Assembly (NCBI RefSeq): GCF_000321225.1
Contig: NW_004450939.1
Location: 1,888,879-1,952,878, forward strand
Direction of reading: 5' to 3'
DNA length: 64,000 nucleotides
Source: Odobenus rosmarus divergens
Lineage: Eukaryota > Chordata > Mammalia > Carnivora > Odobenidae
Each line of letters starts with the position of its first letter. Within the stretch, counting starts at the first letter, position 1. The notes beneath the pieces were generated by a model. The model ran no database searches and had not been told where the DNA came from. It worked only from the letters and a program-made list of their open reading frames with translations. A program made the translations under genes and the position numbers. This document shows, piece after piece, positions 22,885 through 33,905 of this stretch.

Positions 22885-22944
22885 GATTATTTAGGGCCAG
22901 AAGCTTATCTCTCTTGTTCATTGCTGAATCTTCAGTAACTACCA
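22885..22944 (+). repeat. L2 fragment, left of a hAT insertion
   Basis: 'agggccagaagcttatctct', 'cttgttcattgctgaatctt' match the L2 3' region. It appears to continue at 23224. Confidence 0.5.
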
Positions 22945-23223
22945 CAAGGGTAGGCCAACAGTGGCCCATTGGGTCAAATCCAGTCCACCACTACTTTTTC
23001 TATGGCCCATGACAAAACATCAAAAGAAAAATAATAATTCATGATACTTTAAAATTATATGAAATATAAATAAAAATTTCAGCATCCGGAAGTACAACGA
23101 TGTTCACGTTGTAGCTTCTGGGATACAGCGGCAGACTTGAGTAGTCATGATAGAGACATAGAGCCTGCAAAGCCAGAAATATTTATTATCTGGATTTTAT
23201 AGGAAAAGTTTGTTGGTCCCTGA
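22945..23223. mobile_element. hAT-type MITE (Charlie/MER group)
   Basis: Starts 'gtaggccaacagtggcccat', continues 'gggtcaaatccagtccacc' and 'gcggcagacttgagtagtca', then 'agcctgcaaagccagaaata' and ends 'aaaagtttgttggtccctga'. The two ends are imperfect terminal inverted repeats (ggccaaca / tgttggtcc). It sits inside an L2, which resumes on its right. Confidence 0.65.
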
Positions 23224-23290
23224 TCTAGAAGAAAGTCAGCATGTAGTAGATATTCAAAGATTATTTGTTGAATAAAGGGCTGAAAGGAAA
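23224..23290 (+). repeat. L2 3' end, right of the hAT insertion
   Basis: 'gtagtagatattcaaagatt' then 'atttgttgaataaagggctg', the L2 3' terminus. Confidence 0.6.
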
Positions 23291-23439
23291 GAGAGATGGA
23301 CTGTGGAAGGGAAATACATTCTTGTTGGTGATACAATTATCTTGAAGCTGGATTGGCAAATGTCTATCAGGTACTAGGAGAAGGAGCAATGGCACATGAA
23401 GGAAGGGGATAGGATAGAGGCATTGAGTGGGGGGTTATT

Positions 23440-23720
23440 TCCCTACAATGGAAGTTACAATATCACTAAGAGAAATCACTTCAAGGAAAAAGAGTAGATA
23501 AGTGGAGAACTAGAATGTGGGGAGCACCCTATTTTATGGACTGGCAAGAGAAAGAAAAGTCAGATAGGTAGAAAAGGATCTGTTAGGTAAGGGGACAATG
23601 CTTGACAAAAATAGTCACACAGAAGGAAGATGTTTCAGGAGGGTTAGTTTTGCTTAGTGTCAATGCTGTGATTATAAAGTTGTTGGTGACCTGGAGAATA
23701 CAGTTGTATTACAGAGGAGA
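23440..23720 (+). repeat. Old LINE-like 3' region, another copy
   Basis: 'ggggagcaccctattttatg', 'gactggcaagagaaagaaaa', 'aggaagatgtttcaggaggg', 'gtgtcaatgctgtgattata' and 'gttggtgacctggagaatac' follow the same remembered consensus as 1825-3415. Confidence 0.5.
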
Positions 23721-25115
23721 AGGCAGCCTTGGACGCTTGGTTGAAAATGGCTGCCACATGGTTTTACTAAACATTATATTGGCTAAAGGGTTTAGAAAAA
23801 CCCTTTTCAAATAGTTATTATATAGGAAGCTCTGAAAAGGAAATCATGCTGTGTTCAATCTCTAAAGATATTTTGATCACCCAAGCACAAAGGCACACAG
23901 GATAGTGATGCGTCGTTAAAAATAAATTGTTAAATTAATTCCTTCATAACTCAGGCCAAGAAATCCAACCCGAAGCACTTAACCACATGCTTCTTTTGAG
24001 CTCAGAGTGTCAGAATAAATGTATACGCTTTATGCGTCCTTACAAGGAGAAAGATAAATATTTTAATTTAAACAACAGACATTTTCGCCATTTAATCTTT
24101 GCTATTATTTTATCATTTACAATAAATGGTTCAATAAAAATAAAATATGATTTTTGTCATCATGCTGTGGTTTTCTTCTGATTTCAGTAAGCATTGTGTT
24201 GCATACAAGTTATTTAGCTTTCCCCTAAGGCCTATTGGCACTAGGTAGAGATCTTGATTGATAACTGTTTATATGCAGCACTAAACCTTCTTGTGTTTTG
24301 CTTATTTCTAGTAAATGAAAGCAAGTCCCTCTAGACCTTGAGGCAAAATTTAAATCAGTATTTTACCTCATGCTGTACCATCTTGCCTCTCAACTGATCT
24401 CATCCTGACACAGCAAATGCTCTTTTTCTATAGCAGCCAAAGTGATCAGGCAAGTTTAATTGCTTCAAGTAATGCAATTGAATTTATACTTTTATTGGCT
24501 AATTTCCAGTTCTAACAAAGCCTGGTACTCAGAGCACTTGCTGTATACCCAGCCACTTTCACCCAAGTACTTACATCTGCTGCTTTAGTTTTGTTCTTTA
24601 AAGTATGCAAGTATCAGCATGTTCTGTTACAGGGCCAACAAAGAAAACATATAAAAATGAACCCTCTTTAAAGGCTCTTTCATTTGTTTTGGTTACATTC
24701 TATCTTAGCTTTTTCATTTCAGACCCATTAGGGGCAGTAGAATACAACTCAAAAGACTGGATTATAAATACAGTGTATCTTTCTCATAAAACTGCTTAGT
24801 TCAACAATAATTTGTCTGAAAGATGAATATTTTAGAAGTGTTTCAATAGAAATCGATAAATGCCTCAAATATAATAAATGTAGGAAAGAAAATAGTATTT
24901 ATCAAAAAGAATGCTTATAAAACAGAAGATAAAGAATTTACATTGGTTTATTACTAATGTAAGATAACCTGTTTTTAATACTAATAGTGTTGAATTTCAT
25001 TTTCATTTTATCCATTGTTCCCTGTTTTGAGCTACATCGAGCTCCCACTGTTAGTTTGGTGGAGATATTATTATTTGATTTCTATGTACTTGACTGAGTC
25101 AAGTATTTGACTAAA
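23721..25115. other. Unannotated AT-rich sequence
   Basis: No recognised family. Several TAAT-rich tracts (24050-24180, 24880-25000) without open frames above 64 codons. Confidence 0.4.
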
Positions 25116-25119
25116 TTGT

Positions 25120-25577
25120 AGCCTCTGAAGGTCTTCAAGACTGGATCTGAACTAGCTTCTGAGAGATAAATTCAGAGTCCTCAGGAACATGCAGCCTGAT
25201 AAGAGTATCTGTGTATACTTGGCACCTTGGCTCATACCAGATAGTTTATGCTAATGTGATTTACCGGGAATGCCTGGTTTTCTTTTTTTTGGGTCATAGA
25301 CTGTGCTGTATAAGTTTGGCCTCTGGGGGCGCTAGAGACTGACTAGCTAAGGTCAGTAATGCAGGGGTTCCAGATCTCAGTGGCTGAGCCCCAGTGAAAA
25401 CCCTGAACACCAAGGCTTTATGAGCTTCTCTGGTTGGCAAGGCTTTGAACGTCTTGTCACACATGGTACTGAAATTAAGTTTTGTTCCTGTGACTCCGCT
25501 GAGAGATGACAACAAGAAGCTTGGATCTGGCTTCTCCTGGACTTCACCTCATGTGCCTTCTAATTTTGCTGATTTTA
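25120..25577 (+). mobile_element. Endogenous retrovirus-type solo LTR, left part, sense
   Basis: 'gctgagccccagtgaaaacc', 'accaaggctttatgagcttc', 'ttgtcacacatggtactga', 'ctgtgactccgctgagaga' and 'cttcacctcatgtgccttc' match a common mammalian LTR that I cannot name. It is split by a SINE at 25578 and resumes at 25781. The left boundary is uncertain. Confidence 0.5.
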
Positions 25578-25780
25578 TTTTATTATTTATTTATTTTAGA
25601 TTTTATTTATTTATTTGAGAGAGAGGGAGAGAGATCACACAGATCACACAGAGGAAGAGGGAGAAGCAGATTTGTTGCTGAGCAGCAAGCCCTGATGTGG
25701 GTCTTGATCCCAGGACCCCCGAGATCATGACCTGAGCTGAAGGCAGATGCTTAACCGACTGAGCCTCCCAGGGGCACCAG
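25578..25780 (-). mobile_element. CAN SINE, antisense, inside an LTR
   Basis: T/A-rich tail 'tttatttatttatttt', GA-rich body with a short 'gatcacacagatcacacag' duplication, 'gagatcatgacctgagctga' and head 'gagcctcccaggggcacc'. TSDs at 25565-25577 and 25781-25793 differ by one base. Confidence 0.93.
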
Positions 25781-25925
25781 TTTGCTGGTTTTAATCTGCA
25801 TCCTTTTATGCAGTAGACTTTAATCTTGAGTGAAATAGCTTTTCTGAGTTCTGTGAATCTTAGCCTGTCATCAAACCTGAGGGTGGTCTTGGGGTCTTGG
25901 GATCTCCACCACAAGCAGAAATTGA
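25781..25925 (+). mobile_element. ERV-type solo LTR, right part, sense
   Basis: 'gagttctgtgaatcttagcc', 'tcatcaaacctgagggtgg', 'tcttggggtcttgggatct' then 'ccacca' is the LTR end, in the same order as its consensus. Confidence 0.5.
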
Positions 25926-26895
25926 GATATGTGAGAAATTGCGACTCCAAGTAGTTAAATTACCTTAGGTAACAATGTATAATATTTTTGTGCTGTAAGC
26001 AGAATTGCATCTCTATATTATGGTTCCTCTTGAGAAAAGTATCTTTTTCAAAATAGATTTTAATTATAGTGTGATTGCAAATTGTTGCTTGTTTTTTGGA
26101 GACACATATATTTTTGTTTGAGATGCAGCTTGGAATTGCCTGGAAGTGAGAGACTTACAAACTGCAGGAAGGATACGAGTTATGTTCTTTATGTTATTTT
26201 GAGGGAGAAACCCCCAACTTTCTGGCTTTGTGAGACTCCAGCAGGATTGTAGTGTTGAGGACAACCATAGTTATTAAAGTTGGATAGCCTAAATATTGAG
26301 GAATGTAAAAGAGGACAGAGTTGTCCTTCCTTTTGATAATTTGGGAGAAATATGGTAAAATTAACCCTCTGCTACTTCACCCCTTGTACAAATATTAGAC
26401 TATTTCAATTGCATATTGTTATTCTGCAAGGGCCATAGGTTAAAGTCAAGGTAGATGGAGAGGAATCCGCTAAAGTAAGTGTACATTCCAATTTCAATCA
26501 TGATGGAAAGAAGCAAGTCCTATGACAGTAGATAAACCTTGGGGCCACTGGTTTTCCTTTTCTAAGTCTGGACTCCAGAGAGTGTGGATGTGCTTAGAAC
26601 CATCCTGGATGCAGGGAAAAGACAGTGTACCTCTGTAACGGGAAAACGAGTTCGGAGCAAGGAAGGGTGAGAACCTGCCTGAGGTAGGAAAGGAGGTGTG
26701 TAGGCATCCCCTGAGGAGCCAACATTTTCAACTCTGGGAGCAATGTTGCTAAGAGCCAGTTGTGAGAGATTCTGAGGGTATTTTTCTTTGCTGCCATTCT
26801 CAAGTGCTTTGTAGAATATTTTAAACGATATAGGCTGATTTTCTCTGTGCTGTGGGAAATTAAAGAACTCTGCCAGATCTTTTCTGTTTGCCCCT
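25926..26895. other. Unannotated sequence
   Basis: Two overlapping minus-strand frames of 123 and 135 codons cover 26562-26969 in different phases, a sign of chance or repeat-derived openness. No known protein similarity is apparent. Confidence 0.4.
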
Positions 26896-26899
26896 CCAG

Positions 26900-27320
26900 A
26901 TCTACTTTCCATTCTTCCTCTCTGCTGTGTGCTACAGGGAGCAGACCTGTAGACAGCAGCAACACTCACTTACTGGTTTCCGTTGGGTGACAGCCGTGAG
27001 AGACAGTATTAGGAGATCAGAGGTTGGGAAGCAATTAAGCCCAAGATTTTTATTACCCTGGCTCCTTCTCTGCTTGGGTGTAGCAGGTTGGCAGCATCTT
27101 TCTGCTAAAGGCCATGACTCCTTTCAGAGCCTTTCAGAACTGATTTTCTCCAGATTCAGGTGATTATTCCCTCCCATTGTTCTTGCACGTCCAAGGATTA
27201 TAACAGTTCCGAGTGTTGCTAGTCCTAGTATGAATTATTCCCTGTTGATTCCCCTTAACCCTGCCTGTAACTTGTGGTACTCAATTACCTTCTTGGAGTG
27301 TGCTGTGTCCTGCTGGGACC
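26900..27320 (+). repeat. Candidate ancient interspersed repeat, class not determined
   Basis: 'ctgtgtgctacagggagcag', 'accctggctccttctctgct', 'gattccccttaaccctgcct' and 'gtcctgctgggaccctgac' recall a mammal-wide dispersed element with a 'tttaaccctgcc ... tcctgccgggaccctgac' end. I could not name it. Confidence 0.35.
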
Positions 27321-27429
27321 CTGACTGGGTTAGTAATGACCTGTGTAATCTCGAATATTCTATGAAAAGAACTATAAATACACTGAGAGAATATCTGAAT
27401 TATTATTTCTGCCCAGAATCCTCTCTTAA

Positions 27430-27705
27430 ATCTTCCTGTCTTCTTAGGATTAGTTTAGTAATTTTTCCATACTCAGGCTGGGCACCTCTTTCTCCAGAAA
27501 GCCATCTTTTATACTTTTCCCCATATTCTATCTCTCTGTCAACATTTCTTTTCCCACCATCCAGTTTTGTTTTGATGCTTTTTCTAGATCTACTTTATAC
27601 ATACCTGTATTGTAATTATCTGCTTATTTGCCTGTTTTTAATAAGTAGACTATAAGCTCTTGGAGTACTATGCTTTATATCTCTTAATTGCTTGAACTTT
27701 GGAGA
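27430..27705 (+). repeat. L2 LINE 3' region, sense
   Basis: 'tgggcacctctttctccaga', 'aagccatcttttatactttt', 'ctgtattgtaattatctgct', 'tatttgcctgtttttaataa' and 'gtagactataagctcttgga' follow the L2 3' order. The plus-strand frame at 27230-27655 reads through this repeat and is not a gene. Confidence 0.75.
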
Positions 27706-28275
27706 GTTTTTCTTTTGACTTTATTTATTCTTTCTTTTGTTAATAAGATAGACTATTCTTTCATAGAGAGTTATAAATATAATTCAGGAATAAAATAACA
27801 GGAGATTGTACTACAGTGCTAATTACACAAATGTAGAGAGGAGGATCAAATATGAAAGGCTTTGGAAATGAAAACATCAAAAATATGGTAACTTAATGGA
27901 AATACTTGGTAAGTTAATGGAACAAAAAGCAGTTAAAGATATAGCTAAAATGGCAATGTACATGATTTTTTTCAATCAAATGTAATACAAGATGTCATTG
28001 TGTGGGCAAACAGAAAATCTCCTGTCTAAATTATAGTCTGTCTCTTATTCCTGAGTTTAATGAAAAATATATTAGTTAATAGCATGTTAAGTACAGTTAC
28101 TATATTAATAATTTAAAGTGATAGTGTTTATTACGTATGTACACAGTACTGAGGAGAAGTTGAAAAGCAATGTTAAGACATGGTTTCTGATTTTTAGGTG
28201 TTAGGATCTAGTGATGAACACAGGAACTAGACACAGAAAGCAGGTGAGTAATTATGTCGCCAGAATACAATCAAA
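27706..28275. other. Unannotated AT-rich sequence
   Basis: Nothing recognised. Confidence 0.4.
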
Positions 28276-28279
28276 TGGA

Positions 28280-28770
28280 TTGATAAAGTGCATTCAGATT
28301 TTAGAAAAGGGAGATTACTATGTACTAGAAAGGACAGAAGGAACAAAGTAAATGAACTTGTACTTCAGCTGAGCTTTGAAGTAAGACACGTATAACAAAG
28401 AAGAAGGGCAGTTCAGGTAGGAGAAACAACCGAATATGGACGAGAAGCAGGAGGGGTGTGATGTGGCTGAGTGACAATGGTCTTACAGGGGAAGGGGTAG
28501 AGGCATGGCTTGCGAAGAGAAATAGTCAGAGAAATCAATTTACATGGTATGTTGTAACTAAACGCATAGAACCTGGAATACTTAGCTAAGCAGTTTGGAC
28601 TTCACCTGCTGGAAAAGAGAATGGTGAGTACTGAAATTTTTTGAGTGGACTATTGAAATGAAGAAACTGGTGTTTTAAGGAGATTGAGCTGACGATGATG
28701 TATAAAATCAAACAGAAAATTTGAATAGAAAGAAACTAGAGGCTAACTAGTCAGGCAGGAAACTGATGCA
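28280..28770 (+). repeat. Old LINE-like 3' region, long copy
   Basis: 'cttcagctgagctttgaagt', 'gggcagttcaggtaggagaa', 'gcagtttggacttcacctgc', 'tttttgagtggactattga' and 'gaaactagaggctaactagt' follow the order of the element at 1825-3415 and extend it to the left. Confidence 0.5.
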
Positions 28771-28879
28771 GCAATTAAGTTGTGAGGTGGTGAACACCAG
28801 ATATGGCTGGTGTCAATGGAATGAAGATGGAATCACAGAAGTGAGGACATGGAGGAAGAGAAAGGGAAAGCATTGTTTT

Positions 28880-28994
28880 CGGTGAGGCCGATTTGGATTT
28901 AAATTCTGTCTCTGACACTTAGAATTGTACCAGATCTTTGGCGAAAACAACTCTAAGTTTTAATTTTCTCGTCCAAATCATGGTAGTCACTTGA
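28880..28994 (+). repeat. MIR, sense, interrupted by a SINE
   Basis: 'cgatttggatttaaattctg', 'tctctgacacttagaattgt' and 'ttaattttctcgtcc' match MIR. The element is cut by the SINE at 28995. Confidence 0.65.
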
Positions 28995-29200
28995 AGGGTG
29001 CCTGGGTGTTGCAGTTGGTGGGGGTCGGACTCTTGGTTTTGGCTCAGGTTGTGATCTCAGGGTCATGAGATCGAGCTCCACCTCTGGCTCCACACTCAGC
29101 ACGGAGTCCACTCGAGTTTTTCTCCCTCTGCTCCCCTCCTCCCCCTGCTGCTCTCCTCTTTCTCTCTCTCTCCCAAATAAAGAAGTAAATCTTGAAAAAA
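28995..29200 (+). mobile_element. CAN SINE (older type), sense, inside a MIR
   Basis: Head 'agggtgcctgggtgttgcag', then 'ttggctcaggttgtgatctc', 'agggtcatgagatcgagctc', CT-rich body and 'caaataaagaagtaaat' tail. The 18-bp TSD at 28977-28994 and 29201-29218 has two mismatches, fitting an older insertion. Confidence 0.93.
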
Positions 29201-29274
29201 ATCATGATAGCCACTTGAGCGATTGAAATAATTTTAGCTGAATGACTACAGTTTTCTGCTTTTGTCATTGGTAC

Positions 29275-29340
29275 ACCTTAAGGTCTTGGAGAAGTATGGG
29301 GCACTCAATCAATAATATTTGTTGGATGAATATGTGGGTG
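29275..29340 (+). repeat. L2 3' end fragment
   Basis: 'ggggcactcaatcaataata' then 'tttgttggatgaatatg' is an L2/MIR-type terminus. Confidence 0.55.
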
Positions 29341-29689
29341 CATGGGTAGTAAATATAACTATTCTTCACTGCTCTCATTAATAACTGTAAATGAAGGAAT
29401 TTGATGACTGGTTGGATTACATGAATGGCTAGTAAAAATGATACTCCCAAAGTCAAGAACTTTTGGTGTTTATAAAGTCATGTTCATTTATCTGTGATCT
29501 CTATGAATGGTCTTCAAATGTAGGTCAGAGCCCTCCATAATAATCTGAAAAGATAGCACAAAGAATGGAACACATGGCTAGATGAACACGTTTTCCACTG
29601 GGCTCCCATCTTCAGATTGCTGTTAAACTTTCCTGGAGGGCACAGTAAGAGGGTATGTGATTGTCTGTTGAGAATATTTGCATTGAAAA
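29341..29689. other. Unannotated sequence
   Basis: Nothing recognised. Confidence 0.4.
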
Positions 29690-29830
29690 CAGGAGATCTT
29701 ATTCCCGTCCCCACTCTAACACTTCTTAGCCATGTGACCTAAGACAAGCTATCTGAACTTTAATTTCACTATTGATAATACTAGATCAATGTAATCTACA
29801 TCACACTTGGTAGGTATACTATGAAAATTT
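29690..29830 (+). repeat. MIR, sense
   Basis: 'cccactctaacacttcttag', 'ccatgtgacctaagacaagc', 'tatctgaactttaatttcac' is the MIR core. Confidence 0.7.
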
Positions 29831-30641
29831 GTATTCTATAAGAAAATATAAATAAAAGACACTATCATTACATTTGTGGAAATACTATGATTAATATTTC
29901 AAGTGGAAGAGGTAAGTTGCATCAAACGGGTTATGTTTACATGAGAAATAGAGCATAAAATTTGGTTATGCAAGAATCAAGTACCAGTTTGAAGAATTTG
30001 AAGCAACTTAAATTGCAGTCATAAGCCAATATTTTGTTTTGTGTTGTTTTTTTCCTCAGAAGGCTTTTCAATCTTGAGGTTTAACTGGCATTTAACTGGT
30101 TTTCCATAGGATACAAAGTCTCTATCATATGGATAGTATTAAGCAATATAGAAATTATTGAATACTCTTCCTGATACAAACGATTGCTAATGTTACACAT
30201 CAGGTATCTCGTTACAAAGCAGGTCCTCAGTGTAATAAGTGAGGATTTCCTGACAAAATAAATATTCAACATCAGTGCTCTCTGTCAGAAGTCTTGACTC
30301 AATGTGCCAAAGCGGTAAGTGTGTCAAATAATCCTTTAATTAGATTACAAAATGCAGCTATTATATGTCAAATATGTATTGATCCCAGGAAGAAAATGGC
30401 TTGAGGTTTCTTAAGTATGCAACACCAAAATTCATTTGCCATGCAATTAACTTCAAATTACCTTCTTGGGAAATTAATATTAGAAAGAATGTTTTGGCAT
30501 GTAAAAGCATATAATTGACATTTAACAAAAATCTTAGTGATGAGTAATACACGGTTTTAAAAACATTTATTGTCAATGTATACACAATTTAGCATTTTGC
30601 TCTCTTATACCTGGTTTTAGCATGCATTTACCTAAGAATTT
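29831..30641. other. Unannotated AT-rich sequence
   Basis: Short minus-strand frames (63-74 codons) only. No repeat recognised. Confidence 0.4.
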
Positions 30642-30835
30642 TTTTTAAAGAATTTTTATTTATTTATTTGACAGAGAGAGAGAGAGCACAAGCAGGGCGA
30701 GCAGCAGGCAGAGGGAGAGGGAGAAGCAGGCTCCCCGCTGAGCAGGGAGCCCAAAGCAGGACTCGATCCCAGGACCCTGGGAACACAACCCGAGCTGAAG
30801 GCAGTCGTTAACCAACTGAGCCACCCAGGCACCCC
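30642..30835 (-). mobile_element. CAN SINE, antisense, full length
   Basis: Tail 'atttttatttatttatttga', (GA)n body, 'ccccgctgagcagggagccc', 'atcccaggaccctggga' and head 'gagccacccaggcacccc'. TSDs at 30628-30641 and 30836-30849 differ by one base (ttacctaagaattt). Confidence 0.96.
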
Positions 30836-33070
30836 TTACCTAACAATTTATATGTTTAGATCAGAAATGTAAAATTATTTGAGCTCTGGGAAGAAGGGAA
30901 TTTTTCTTAGAGCTACACAGCATTTGAGCATCAACTCTAATTATGCCAAAGAGAGTTAAAAGGACTCATGATTCTGGTCACATAGTACCTACCTCAGGAC
31001 TAAGTGAGGCAGTATTATGGGAGGAGGAGTGACAGTGGCTTAGGCAGGACGAGGGCAATGGAGCAAGCCACAAAGGAAAGGGGATGCATACAGAGAGGAC
31101 CTCTTCTGGATAACATCCCATTCTCTTGTTGGGTTCTGGCATTTTGGTGTCAGAGCTGGACTTTATTGCAGGAGGTGGATGGGCCGGTTGCTTAACGCAG
31201 ATGAGCTTGCTAAGGAGAGGTAGAGACAGCATTGGTTTCTGTGAATGGCCAATACCAGCCCTGAGAACTGGCAAGGGGCAAGGACACGAATGTTGATTAA
31301 ATGTCTGAAGACAGTGAGTAGGTGATAGTGCTCCTGAAAATCACCAATGCAGCTACCTTTACCTCGTAGGAAGCAGACCTACAGCATCAGCAGGCCCAGG
31401 AGCAGGTCCCTGGGTTGACAACGGGAGGCTAAGGCTGAGAATGAAGTTTGATCTCTGCATTTAGGATGAGATTCAGAAGTCAAGGAACAGATACGTGCTT
31501 TATTTACATGTTTTCCCTAGAACTTATAAATGATATTGAGAAATATTTATTATATGACGCTCTGGGCTCTTTACTTCCAGAAGCTATTCCTAATTTGATG
31601 TTGATACTGCCATCTGAATAACATCTTTCACACTGTGCAAATTTAATAGCATGGTAGGTGTCAGGTTGCCCAGCAGACTTATTATCTAAGTTTCTGGATG
31701 GAGGGGAGAGTGACACTGCAGACGGTCATCTTTCCTACTACCATTTTCAGTCGCTGATGAATTCAGTAAGAATATGTACCCAGCTGTCTACAGATATATG
31801 TGACGCATTTCCCCAAATCCATATGGTTGCATGAAGATAAAAGAGAGCGAGAAAATACATATATTGTATGCTGTCTACCAACACAAACAAGGCCACCAAG
31901 TTTCTTGGGAGACTCTGTAAGCCCCGATCCCGGGAAATCTGAGCATTCAGTATTTTAAATGCTCTGAAAGCCACATACCCTAAGGAGAGAAAGGACAGGA
32001 TAATTGATATAAGAGGAACTAGAGTGATGAATAAAAAATGAACAAGAAACAAAGGAGAGAATGGGAAGATAGAGAATATTCTCGGCAGAGGTTTGCATGT
32101 ATTATCATTGCTGGATCATTTCCCAGAGAAGATTTGATCCGTTTACTTATAAGGTTTAGGAGAGAGGACTGTGACAGTGGCAGAGGAAGAGAAAGAGTAA
32201 TTAAACAAAAACACAGACATATATTAATTTCTCAGTTTATCTGGGATACGTTGGTGATACCCATGTAGCAAGTGAACAATGCAGAAATTTTTAAAAGGGA
32301 ATAAAGCAAGAAAAATAAGGACGGATTTAGGAGGAGAGGAAGAGTGAAGAGAAGGAAGAAAGAAGTCATTTAAAATAGTGTTATGTGCTAACACTGAGGA
32401 CTCCGCATGGAGTTGGTTCAATTTCTGTTGACTGTTAATCAACTGCTCATACCTGGAGACCAGCAATGCTGAAAATTAAAAGCTTCAGAACTGCTGTGAG
32501 GGACATGATTCATGGCAATATTTTGCTTCCCACTGCAGGCAAATCTCTATTTATCTCCTACAGAGTTAGATAGTTTGGGGTTGACTCCTAAGACAGGCGG
32601 TCTTTCCCAACAGATAGCTCATCTTTCCGAGAATCCAGGGCACAGCTTTTTAAAAAGACAGTGTTTATATTTGGGCGTGGGATTTATATGAGGAATTTGA
32701 TAATTCTCGGAGGATTTTTCTGAAGCAGGAACTTCTCTTCCATAGTTGTAGTTTAAGATCATATCGCCATAGTTCCTGACAAAAGCCTGACAATTCTAAT
32801 TAAAAAGCTGTAAGAAGAACAAATGAGATTTGAGTTGTTTTTTGCAGTTTTCATTAAATTATGACCTGAACCTTAAAATAGCTATATGAGAAGCTAGCAG
32901 ATTTTGAAAGAAATGAAAAATTGTATGTTACAGAGTGGTATGTATCTAATCCTTATTAAATGTATATTTTAAACATGTTTTTGGAGTAACTGTGGTGGTT
33001 CATTATTGGATTTGTTAGGAAGTAGATGTTGGACAGTTTACTCCTGGCCCCCCTTTTTTTAGCTATGTAA
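30836..33070. other. Unannotated sequence
   Basis: No repeat recognised over about 2.2 kb. A minus-strand frame of 101 codons at 31747-32052 is rich in hydrophobic residues but fits no family I know. Some CpGs occur at 31800-31935. Confidence 0.4.
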
Positions 33071-33074
33071 TGTG

Positions 33075-33215
33075 TTCTACAAAAAATATCGGTTTACTCA
33101 TTTGCAAAATGGAGTAAGAATAGTACCCGTCTCATAAAGCTGTTTTGAGGATTAATGTAAAGCTTTCTGCATAGGGCTTGGCACTGAGTGAACATCCACT
33201 ATTAGCTATCTGATT
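33075..33215 (+). repeat. MIR, sense
   Basis: 'gtttactcatttgcaaaatg', 'gagtaagaatagtacccgtc', 'tcataaagctgttttgagga', 'ttaatgtaaagctttctgc' is the MIR 3' half. Confidence 0.75.
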
Positions 33216-33339
33216 ATCTGCATAATGTCTGTATTTCTATCTATGTAAATGTGTATATAGCATATGGCACCACTTAGAAAATGTTCACATTTGCAATATT
33301 ATTTTTCAGAAGCTGCAATTTGAAAATTAAAGGGATAAA

Positions 33340-33444
33340 ACAAAGGATGACTAATATTTATTCCAAATGCCTAATAAGTGTCATAGATAGCTGTACTTGT
33401 GAATATTATATTATGTTATTTAATTCTCAAAACTGTCTTATCCT
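33340..33444 (-). repeat. MIR, antisense, left of a retropseudogene
   Basis: 'actaatatttattccaaatg', 'cctaataagtgtcatagata' and 'gttatttaattctcaaaact' read as reverse MIR. It resumes at about 33715 after the pseudogene. Confidence 0.6.
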
Positions 33445-33700
33445 TTGCATTGTGCCTCTGAAATCAAGATGGGTCGCCATCAGCTCAACTGGAACCATCC
33501 ATGAAAATGCAGCCAGGTTCCCACTCTTCCCACAGCATGGTCTGATCTGGAAATACGGCCTCTGTAATTCCTGCCACTGCTTCCTAACACTACACACGAG
33601 ATATAGGCTTCATCACGTTGGACAAATCCACCTTTCTTGAATAAATTATCCCAGACAATGCTTGCTGTTTGGACATGGCATGTAAAAAAAAAAAAAAAAA
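33445..33700 (+). pseudogene. RPS29P: RPS29 processed pseudogene
   Basis: RPS29 encodes a 56-residue zinc-binding protein of the small ribosomal subunit. Here the start ATG (33469) opens a reading M-G-R-H-Q-L-N-W matching the parental M-G-H-Q-Q-L-Y-W start; a second phase then gives HGLIWKYGL, matching HGLIRKYGL. A premature TGA follows codon 11, a frameshift lies between the two parts, and the stop region is altered. The two distal cysteines are still visible as C-x-x-C. Sequence before the ATG resembles the RPS29 5' UTR; there are no introns, and a 17-base A-tail lies at 33684-33700. These are marks of an L1-driven retrocopy. It is dead as a coding gene. Confidence 0.82.
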
Positions 33701-33714
33701 CTTCAGTTAAAAAA

Positions 33715-33905
33715 CAAAACAACCTCTTCATAGCCTTTTGAAGTAGATGTGTTTTACTCAGCTATATAGCCCAGGCAGTAGGTGAAGACAGAATGATTTT
33801 CCAAAAGGAAAGGTTGGTAAAGCCTCGTATTGGGATTTGAACCCTTTTTTTTTTTCAGCTCATTCAGTCCATGCTCTTTCCATGTCGCCACTCTGCATCT
33901 CCCAT
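33715..33905 (-). repeat. MIR, antisense, right of the retropseudogene
   Basis: 'aacaacctcttcatagcct' then 'tgaagtagatgtgttttact', 'attgggatttgaaccctt' and 'cagtccatgctctttccatg' is the MIR reverse order after the break. It shows that the RPS29 copy landed inside a MIR. Confidence 0.65.

Noticed and set aside
25640..25650. Short 'gatcacacagatcacacag' duplication in a SINE body
   Set aside because: Likely local slippage or a subfamily variant; not informative by itself.
26562..26969. Two long overlapping minus-strand open frames (135 and 123 codons)
   Set aside because: They lie in different phases over the same bases, show no domain or compositional sign of coding, and partly overlap a probable dispersed repeat.
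31747..32052. Hydrophobic 101-codon minus-strand frame
   Set aside because: It could be a membrane protein fragment, but I see no family signature, no splice boundaries and no neighbouring exons.
33281..33640. 119-codon plus-strand frame
   Set aside because: Its first half is MIR sequence and its second half is one phase of the RPS29 pseudogene, so it is a chance fusion.
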